A stretch of 64,000 nucleotides of DNA. It comes from Pseudomonas urmiensis (GTDB taxonomy: Bacteria > Pseudomonadota > Gammaproteobacteria > Pseudomonadales > Pseudomonadaceae). Under the pieces are notes generated by a model, which was given only the letters and a program-made list of their open reading frames with translations, ran no database searches and had not been told where the DNA came from. Below, piece after piece: positions 58,473-64,000 of the stretch. The number at the start of each line of letters is the position of its first letter. The stretch's first letter is position 1. The DNA lies in contig NZ_JABWRE020000001.1 in the NCBI RefSeq assembly GCF_014268815.2, positions 3,911,001-3,975,000 on the forward strand, written 5' to 3'. A program made the position numbers and the translations under genes.

Positions 58473-58721
58473 TCAGCCTCCGGTCACCGGTGGGAAGAAC
58501 GCCACTTCGTCGCCCTCCGCCAGCGGCTCGTCAAGCCGGCACAGGTCCTGGTTACGCGCGCACATCAGGTTCTGCTCGGCCAGCACCTGGTAATCATCGC
58601 CCTTCGCCAACAAGGCGTTGCGCACATCGGCAATCGCCGCGAAATCGCCTTCCAGCGGCTCGCCATCACGCCCCAGTTGCTCACGGTAGCGAGCGAAATA
58701 CACCACTTGGACTTTCATCAC
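58473..58721 (-). CDS. moaD: Molybdopterin synthase sulfur carrier MoaD
   Basis: A ubiquitin-fold sulfur carrier of 82 residues ending in the required Gly-Gly (FFPPVTGG), which is thiocarboxylated and delivers sulfur in the MoaE active site. Start codon overlaps the moaC stop by four bases. The body ([23 protein letters not shown]) is typical. Confidence 0.96.
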   Translation of the reverse strand: MMKVQVVYFARYREQLGRDGEPLEGDFAAIADVRNALLAKGDDYQVLAEQNLMCARNQDLCRLDEPLAEGDEVAFFPPVTGG

Positions 58722-59188
58722 GCCTGCACCTGATAGTGGCCGCTCTTGCCGCCGATTTTTTCCAAGAGGCGCACCTGCTCGATGACCATGCCCTTATCCA
58801 CCGCCTTGCACATGTCGTAAATGGTCAGCGCGGCAACGCTGGCGGCAGTCAGTGCTTCCATCTCCACTCCGGTCTGCCCGGCCAGCTTGCAGCGGGCGAC
58901 GATACGCACTGCATCGGTACCTTCGGCGCTGAGCTCGACCTTGACGCTGGTGAGCATCAGGGGATGGCAAAGCGGGATCAGGTCGCTGGTCTTTTTCGCC
59001 GCCTGGATACCGGCAATCCGCGCCACGGCGAACACATCGCCCTTGGGGTGCTCGCCGTCGACGATCATTTGCAGGGTCTGCGGCAACATGCGCACGCGCG
59101 CTTCGGCCACCGCTTCGCGTTCGGTCACGGCTTTTTCAGTGACGTCGACCATGTTGGCGCGCCCCTGGGAATCGAGATGAGTCAGCAC
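58718..59188 (-). CDS. moaC: Cyclic pyranopterin monophosphate synthase MoaC
   Basis: MoaC (156 residues) makes cyclic pyranopterin monophosphate from the MoaA product. Seen: [40 protein letters not shown], and [26 protein letters not shown]. The start is GTG at 59186-59188 with AGGAG four bases upstream; the longer frame reaches into REP sequence and is rejected. moaCDE are together but moaA and moaB are not in the window. Confidence 0.96.
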   Translation of the reverse strand: MLTHLDSQGRANMVDVTEKAVTEREAVAEARVRMLPQTLQMIVDGEHPKGDVFAVARIAGIQAAKKTSDLIPLCHPLMLTSVKVELSAEGTDAVRIVARCKLAGQTGVEMEALTAASVAALTIYDMCKAVDKGMVIEQVRLLEKIGGKSGHYQVQA

Positions 59189-59270
59189 TGCTCTGCTCCT
59201 GGGAAGGGAGCGATCAGTGTAAACCTGCCGGTCAGGTTTACGCAGCGAAAAAAGCCGGGCGGGTGGTGAT

Positions 59271-59359
59271 TGTAGCGGCCTCATCGCGGGGCAAGCCCGC
59301 TCCCACAAGAGCGGTGCAGCCCGGTAGGAGCGGGCTTGCCCCGCGATGAGGCCGCTACA
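59271..59359. repeat. REP pair with perfect 33-bp arms between phoH-type gene and moaC
   Basis: Left arm 59271-59303 and right arm 59327-59359 are exact inverted copies that extend beyond the usual REP core (TGTAGCGGCCTC on the outside). The longest perfect inverted repeat in the window. It lies between same-strand genes, after the stop of the PhoH-type gene. Confidence 0.92.
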
Positions 59360-59372
59360 GCCACCTATCTAT

Positions 59373-60767
59373 CTACAGGTGCGACTCAGCGTACTCAGCC
59401 AGTACCGAACGAGGCACACCCTGCAGGGTGATGTGCACGCCATGCGGGAAGTCCTTGAAGCGCTCGGTCAAGTAGGTCAACCCAGAACTGGTCGCCGACA
59501 GGTAAGGCGTATCGATCTGCGCCAGGTTGCCCAGGCACACCACCTTGGACCCTGCCCCCGCGCGGGTGATGATGGTCTTCATCTGGTGCGGGGTAAGGTT
59601 CTGGCATTCATCGATCAGGATCAGGCTCTGCTGGAAGCTACGACCGCGAATGTAGTTCAGCGACTTGAACTGCAGCGGTACCCGCTCAAGGATGTACTCG
59701 ACGCTGCCATGGGTGCTCTCATCGTCCATGTGCAAGGCTTCAAGGTTGTCGGTGATCGCCCCCAGCCAAGGCTCCATCTTCTCCGCCTCGGTGCCTGGCA
59801 GGAAGCCAATCTCCTGGTCCAGCCCCTGCACGCTGCGGGTGGCGATGATGCGCCGGTAGCGCTTGCTGACCATGGTCTGTTCGATAGCCGCAGCCAACGC
59901 CAGGATGGTCTTGCCGGAACCGGCAGCGCCGGTCAGGTTGACCAGGTGAATATCCGGATCGAGCAAGGCGAACAGCGCCAGGCTCTGATGGATGTCACGC
60001 GGTTTCAGCCCCCAGGCCTCCTGGTGCAGCAGCGGCTCCTGGTGCAGGTCGAGCAATAGCAGTTCATCGTTACGGATGCCCTTGATCCAACCCACGAAGC
60101 CCTGCTCATCGATGATGAACTCGTTGACGTGCACCGCCGGCAGGTTGTCGGTCAGCTGCACCCGATGCCAGGTCCGGCCGCGCTCCTGGCGGGTCTCGAC
60201 CTTGCTGACCCGGTCCCAGAACGATCCGCTGACCGAGTGATAGCCCTTGGACAACAAGGACACGTCGTCGACCAACTGGTCGGTGCTGTAGTCCTCGGCG
60301 GCAATCCCGCAAGCGCGCGCCTTCAGGCGCATGTTGATGTCCTTGGTCACCAGCACCACGTCCAGGTCGGAGCGTTTAGCGCGCAGTTCCAGAAGCTGGT
60401 TGATGATGATGTTGTCGGCCAGGTTCTCTGGCAGCAGACGGTTGGGCTCGCTACGCGGGCTCATCAGGATGGACAGGAAACCTTTCGGTCCGCTCTTGCC
60501 ACGCTGGATCGGCACACCCTGTTCGACATCACTGGGCGAGGCGTCACCGAGGGTTTGATCGATCAGCCGGATCGCCTGGCGGCATTCGGCGGCGATGGTG
60601 TGTTTACCGGTCTTGAGCTTGTCGAGTTCCTCCAGCACCGTCATCGGAATGGCGACGTGGTGCTCCTCGAAGTTGAGCAATGCGTTGGGATCGTGAATCA
60701 GGACGTTGGTATCGAGCACATAGAGGATCGGCTGGGTGGAGGAAGGGTTGCGTCCATGGTCATCCAT
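59373..60767 (-). CDS. PIN-PhoH family ATPase
   Basis: A 464-residue two-domain protein. The N-terminal PIN nuclease domain starts YVLDTNVLIHDPNALLNF and has further acidic residues (ELDKLK, LVTKDINMRLKA). The C-terminal PhoH ATPase has TGAAGSGKTILALAAAIEQ (Walker A), QSLILIDECQNLTPHQMKTI (Walker B) and RAGAGSKVVCLGNLAQID. PIN-PhoH proteins (PhoH2, YlaK-type) are RNA helicase/ribonucleases in mycobacteria; its target here is unknown. Confidence 0.92.
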   Translation of the reverse strand: MDDHGRNPSSTQPILYVLDTNVLIHDPNALLNFEEHHVAIPMTVLEELDKLKTGKHTIAAECRQAIRLIDQTLGDASPSDVEQGVPIQRGKSGPKGFLSILMSPRSEPNRLLPENLADNIIINQLLELRAKRSDLDVVLVTKDINMRLKARACGIAAEDYSTDQLVDDVSLLSKGYHSVSGSFWDRVSKVETRQERGRTWHRVQLTDNLPAVHVNEFIIDEQGFVGWIKGIRNDELLLLDLHQEPLLHQEAWGLKPRDIHQSLALFALLDPDIHLVNLTGAAGSGKTILALAAAIEQTMVSKRYRRIIATRSVQGLDQEIGFLPGTEAEKMEPWLGAITDNLEALHMDDESTHGSVEYILERVPLQFKSLNYIRGRSFQQSLILIDECQNLTPHQMKTIITRAGAGSKVVCLGNLAQIDTPYLSATSSGLTYLTERFKDFPHGVHITLQGVPRSVLAEYAESHL

Positions 60768-61076
60768 ACTCGGGCACCTTGTGTCAGAACCACGCGGCGC
60801 GTAACCGCTGCGCCGCAGAGTGACGCCGTTCTCCCCGTATCCGCGTTGTTACGGGCGGGAAGCGCACCTGGCAAAGGAGGGTCTGGATGACGCCACCTGT
60901 GCTGCAGGAATCGGCTGTCTGGTTCTTTCATACCGCAAAAACCATGAACAAAAAAAGCTTTTTTACGTCCCGATGAAGTTTATTTTTCCGAATGGCTAAC
61001 GCGCCTTGGCTGGCTGTCATCGGGGAACTAAAGTCAAAGATCAAGCCCTATGCTTTTCGCGGGGGTAGGTTGCCGC
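60768..61076. other. Intergenic region between deacetylase-like gene and PIN-PhoH gene
   Basis: A 309-base gap between same-strand genes. It has an AT palindrome AAAAAAGCTTTTTT around 60953-60966 and no GC-rich stem, so no clear terminator was identified. It must contain the promoter of the PIN-PhoH gene. Small ORFs in it lack coding character. Confidence 0.45.
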
Positions 61077-62219
61077 CTAGTGTGATGCAGGTGGGCCATC
61101 CTGGTGCACGTACGCCTGGCAATCTTCCCAGCCGATGCCACTTTGTCCGGTGTTGTGCAGCAGCCACTGCACCGCCTGCTGGGCCTTGGGCTGATTGTCG
61201 TGCAGTTGAATCACCCCCTTGCGCCACAACAGCATCAGGGTTACCACGCGCTGGGCGGATTGCTCGGCGGTCAAGGCTGTGTCATCCAGTGCATCGATAT
61301 CCCACAGCGACACCTGCAGCCCCTGGCTGGCCATGAACGCCTCGCCATCGGCGCGGCGCTGGCCATAGGGCGGACGGAACAACGGCACGTACTGCTCGGG
61401 CAAATCCGCCTGGACCCGCGCCTGACTGCGGCGCAGCGAGTCTTGCCAGTCCTGCCACTGCGCATGCGAGCGGTACTCCCACCCCTGAATGCCTACGCAT
61501 TGCCCGGCATACAGCTCGCCGAGCGAACTGGCGGCGGCGTCGCGACGTTGTTGCAGGCGATTACCCAAGACAAAGAAGGTGCCGCCCAACTTCTGCCGGC
61601 GCAAATAGTCGGTCAGGCTGTCGGTGCTGCTGCCTTCGGCGCCAGGGCCACCGACGAAGGTCAGCAAGAACATCCGGTCATTGAGCTCATCGCCATTGCG
61701 CTCGCGGCTGGAGAGGCGCTCGATCTCGCTGCTGGTTTGCGGGAACAACGCTGCCTTGCGCAATTGCTCATCCAGATAGCGCACATGAAACTGCCGGCTC
61801 GGTTCGATCCAACCGGTATAGAACTCGCCGACATCAGCGTTGAACGTGGCGGCTTGCGTGCGAAGTTCGGCCATCGACTCGACCGGGTAGCAGAACGAGG
61901 CATCCTGCTCGCAACTGCGCTGGGCCTGCTGGTAGTTCTGCCACAGCCGCTGCCACATCCGCGCCCGCACCGCACGAATCACTGTCAAGTTGACCTGCCT
62001 GAGCTTGAGCCGCGCAGCCAGCGCCGGCTCATCGAGCAACTCGCTCTCTTGCAACACCTGGGCAAACGACAAAATTTCCGCACGCGAAGCGACATCGAAC
62101 AGCGCCGGGCTGTCCAGTTGCTCGGGCCACAGGCTGCGGTCCAGGCTGGCTTGAATCGGTGGGGCGGCCTGCACGGCCAGGCTGAACCAGCCTGCCAGCA
62201 AGGCTAAGGCAATGCGCAC
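61077..62219 (-). CDS. Exported polysaccharide-deacetylase-fold protein with altered catalytic motifs
   Basis: A 380-residue protein with a signal peptide ending LAVQAAPP. The C-terminal ~200 residues follow the NodB (carbohydrate esterase 4) pattern: LRRQKLGGTFFVLG, the intact motif 3 FRPPYGQR, WDIDALDD and VIQLHDNQP. Motif 1, normally TFDDG, is TFVGGPG, which lacks both the catalytic base and metal aspartate; motif 2, normally H(S/T)xxH, is weak (WEYRSHAQW). The N-terminal domain (residues ~25-190) matches nothing recognised. It may bind rather than deacetylate sugars, or use another mechanism. Confidence 0.75.
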   Translation of the reverse strand: MRIALALLAGWFSLAVQAAPPIQASLDRSLWPEQLDSPALFDVASRAEILSFAQVLQESELLDEPALAARLKLRQVNLTVIRAVRARMWQRLWQNYQQAQRSCEQDASFCYPVESMAELRTQAATFNADVGEFYTGWIEPSRQFHVRYLDEQLRKAALFPQTSSEIERLSSRERNGDELNDRMFLLTFVGGPGAEGSSTDSLTDYLRRQKLGGTFFVLGNRLQQRRDAAASSLGELYAGQCVGIQGWEYRSHAQWQDWQDSLRRSQARVQADLPEQYVPLFRPPYGQRRADGEAFMASQGLQVSLWDIDALDDTALTAEQSAQRVVTLMLLWRKGVIQLHDNQPKAQQAVQWLLHNTGQSGIGWEDCQAYVHQDGPPASH

Positions 62220-62364
62220 GGTCGGACTCTCCGCAAATCCCGTTCAATCATGAGCCGCACTATAACGCGAGGCTCGCCGATGTTCTGTGACTATCGTCGG
62301 CATAGTTTGGACTTACCCCGGCCAGCCCGTAGAATCCGCCTCTACGATTCAAGGAGCCGACCTG

Positions 62365-63141
62365 ATGCTGACGGTGATTTCCCCCGCCAAGACCCTCGAT
62401 TACGACACCCCTGCAGTGACCCAGCGCTTCACCCTGCCGCAGTACCTGGACGACTCGCAGGAGCTGATCACCCAGCTGCGCGAGCTGAGCCCTGCGCAAA
62501 TCAGCGAGTTGATGCACCTGTCGGACAAACTCTCCGGCCTCAACGCCGCACGCTTCGGCAGCTGGACCCCAGACTTCACCCCAGCCAACGCCAAGCAGGC
62601 GCTGCTGGCGTTCAAGGGTGACGTGTACACCGGGCTCGACGCCGAAAGCCTCAGCGAAGACGACTTCAGCTATGCCCAGCAGCACCTGCGCATGCTCTCC
62701 GGCCTGTATGGCCTGCTGCGCCCGCTCGACTTGATGCAACCCTACCGCCTGGAGATGGGCACCAAGCTGGCCAACGCCCGTGGCAAAGACCTCTATGCAT
62801 TCTGGGGCACGCGGATCAGCGAATGGCTGAACCAGGCCCTGGCCGAGCAAGGCGATGACGTGCTGCTCAACCTGGCCAGCAACGAGTACTTCAGCGCGGT
62901 CAAGCGCAACGCCTTGAATGCGCGGGTCATCAACGTCGACTTCAAGGACTGGAAAAACGGCCAGTACAAGATCATCAGCTTCTATGCCAAGAAGGCCCGG
63001 GGGATGATGAGCCGGTTCGTGATCCAGGAGCAGATCAACGATCCTGAGCAGCTCAAGCAGTTCGATGTGCAGGGGTACTACTACAGTGCCGAGCAGTCGA
63101 AGACGGATCATTTGGTGTTTTTGCGCGATCATTCAGAGTGA
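62365..63141 (+). CDS. yaaA: YaaA-family peroxide stress protein
   Basis: A 258-residue DUF328 protein. In E. coli YaaA lowers free iron under H2O2 stress and the family binds DNA. Seen: [65 protein letters not shown] and [18 protein letters not shown]. The ATG at 62365 follows AAGGAGCCGACCTG; an upstream in-frame ATG at 62287 is rejected. It diverges from the deacetylase-like gene. Confidence 0.95.
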   Translation: MLTVISPAKTLDYDTPAVTQRFTLPQYLDDSQELITQLRELSPAQISELMHLSDKLSGLNAARFGSWTPDFTPANAKQALLAFKGDVYTGLDAESLSEDDFSYAQQHLRMLSGLYGLLRPLDLMQPYRLEMGTKLANARGKDLYAFWGTRISEWLNQALAEQGDDVLLNLASNEYFSAVKRNALNARVINVDFKDWKNGQYKIISFYAKKARGMMSRFVIQEQINDPEQLKQFDVQGYYYSAEQSKTDHLVFLRDHSE

Positions 63142-63158
63142 ATGATCGCGGCACGAGA

Positions 63159-63359
63159 TCAGGTTGTATCGTGCATCAGCATGTTGCTAAGCGGTAATCC
63201 TGTCAGATCCCGCACAAGCGGGGTCTGAAAGACGGAGCCCAGGGCCACAACCTGAATCACGCCCTTCGGCCCGTGGGTCAAGGCCAGCACGACGGCGACG
63301 GTTTGGGCTTTGTCCGGATTCTGCTCAATGAACTCGATGATGTCAGACAGCGCGCGCAA
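63159..63359 (-). CDS. Small hypothetical ORF (doubtful), next to IS element
   Basis: A 66-residue frame beginning with TTG (MRALSDIIEFIEQNPDKAQT). I do not recognise it. The amino-acid pattern (helix, then VAVVLALTHGPKGVIQVVALGSVF hydrophobic stretch) could be a small membrane or DNA-binding-protein fragment. It ends 17 bases from the yaaA stop, convergent with it. The upstream side, 76 bases from the IS end, is AT-rich without a ribosome site. It may be the remainder of a gene cut by the insertion. Confidence 0.3.
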   Translation of the reverse strand: MRALSDIIEFIEQNPDKAQTVAVVLALTHGPKGVIQVVALGSVFQTPLVRDLTGLPLSNMLMHDTT

Positions 63360-63435
63360 GTTATTTCAAAAGCATAGAGCTATAATAAAAAAGAGATGTC
63401 GCCATATCTTTCGATAGCAACCACCAAGGCTCTAT

Positions 63436-64000
63436 TGAATCGCCCTTGGTTTGCTAGACACTCTCCAAGCTCAGAAAATAGCGTTTCTCATACTCTACTG
63501 GCGACAGCTGCATAGCACTGCCGTGTCGGCGTTTAGGGTTATAAAACATCTCGATGTAATCGAAAATATCACTCCGGGCTTCGTCACGTGTCGCGTAGGT
63601 CTTTCGTCGAATCCGTTCCCGCTTCAAAAGCTGGAAAAAGCTCTCGGCTACGGCATTGTCATGGCAGTTTCCCCGCCGGCTCATGCTGCTGATCACATTG
63701 TTGGCCTTCAGAAAACTTTGCCAATCCGAACTGCTAAATTGACTGCCTTGGTCTGAATGAATCATCACTTGCTGCTGTGGCTTGCGGCGCCATAGGGCCA
63801 TCAGCAATGCGTCAATAGCTAGGTCGCTGCACATCCTGGGCTTCATTGACCAACCAATCACTTGGCGAGAAAACAGATCCAGCACTACCGCCAGATACAG
63901 CCATCCTTCATGGGTGCGAATGTATGTGATGTCTGTCACCCAGACCTTGTTCGGCTCACTGACCTTGAACTGCCGCGCAAGGTGATTCGGCGAGGCTACG
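63436..64000 (-). mobile_element. IS3-family insertion sequence (one end; continues past window)
   Basis: The probable terminus is TGAATCGCCCTTGGTTTGCT starting at 63436, which has the TG start usual for IS3-family ends, flanked by ATT. The transposase reading frame ends 18 bases inside. The other end and orfA lie outside the window, so completeness and target duplication cannot be judged. Confidence 0.8.
63454..64000 (-). CDS. IS3-family transposase OrfB, DDE integrase domain (partial)
   Basis: The C-terminal 181 residues of an IS3-type OrfB are present, open at the window edge. DDE residues are visible: first Asp in [20 protein letters not shown], second in [16 protein letters not shown], Glu in [17 protein letters not shown]. 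The end, [19 protein letters not shown], is typical. The ATG at 63939 is internal, not the true start. Confidence 0.95.
   Translation of the reverse strand, partial: VASPNHLARQFKVSEPNKVWVTDITYIRTHEGWLYLAVVLDLFSRQVIGWSMKPRMCSDLAIDALLMALWRRKPQQQVMIHSDQGSQFSSSDWQSFLKANNVISSMSRRGNCHDNAVAESFFQLLKRERIRRKTYATRDEARSDIFDYIEMFYNPKRRHGSAMQLSPVEYEKRYFLSLESV

Noticed and set aside
60698..61336. Small frames on both strands in the gap before the PIN-PhoH gene
   Set aside because: No ribosome sites, no recognisable motifs, overlaps with real genes on the other strand.

Overview
The window is chromosomal DNA of a Pseudomonas of the P. putida/P. entomophila type. The evidence is the complete dcw division cluster joined to lpxC, secA and dciA; the mdeR-mdeAB methionine-degradation module known from P. 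putida; fused cysNC; algW next to aapJQMP; and many copies of the P. putida-type REP palindrome (core GGAGCGGGCTTGCCCCGCGA). Base composition is GC-rich, so most long opposite-strand reading frames are shadows and are left out.

Region 1-20.5 kb: secA (cut by the left edge), dciA (+), then on the minus strand, read right to left, mraZ-rsmH-ftsL-ftsI-murE-murF-mraY-murD-ftsW-murG-murC-ddlB-ftsQ-ftsA-ftsZ-lpxC. Most junctions overlap by 1-11 bases. A sigma70-type promoter and three 10-bp-spaced GTGG(G/C) boxes, a probable MraZ operator, precede mraZ. These genes make the lipid-linked peptidoglycan precursor, assemble the divisome and commit lipid A synthesis.

Region 20.6-37.4 kb: rnpB (RNase P RNA), rsmI, lpoA-yraN-gmhA-dolP-like genes (+), a small YgdI-type lipoprotein, sspA-sspB, petABC (cytochrome bc1), rplM-rpsI, a Tas-like aldo/keto reductase, a GlxA-type regulator, zapE, trpS, an alpha/beta hydrolase and zapG.

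Region 37.4-48.7 kb: a sulfur-related neighbourhood. mdeA and mdeB degrade methionine under the divergent Lrp-type regulator mdeR. cysD and cysNC activate sulfate. Between them lies a bacteriocin locus of lower GC content: a large S-type pyocin with an intact colicin E9-like HNH DNase domain, its immunity gene, then a stand-alone E9-type nuclease domain that has lost all three expected metal ligands, followed by a second immunity gene. This second pair is the most unusual item in the window.

Region 48.8-64 kb: a Nif3-like protein, algW, aapJQMP amino-acid ABC transporter, estB esterase, rhlB, moaCDE, a PIN-PhoH ATPase, a polysaccharide-deacetylase-fold protein with altered catalytic motifs, yaaA, a doubtful small ORF, and the left part of an IS3-family element running off the right edge. 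No tRNA, 16S/23S rRNA or CRISPR array was seen. REP palindromes are absent from the first 25.7 kb and frequent between genes afterwards, mostly at operon ends.
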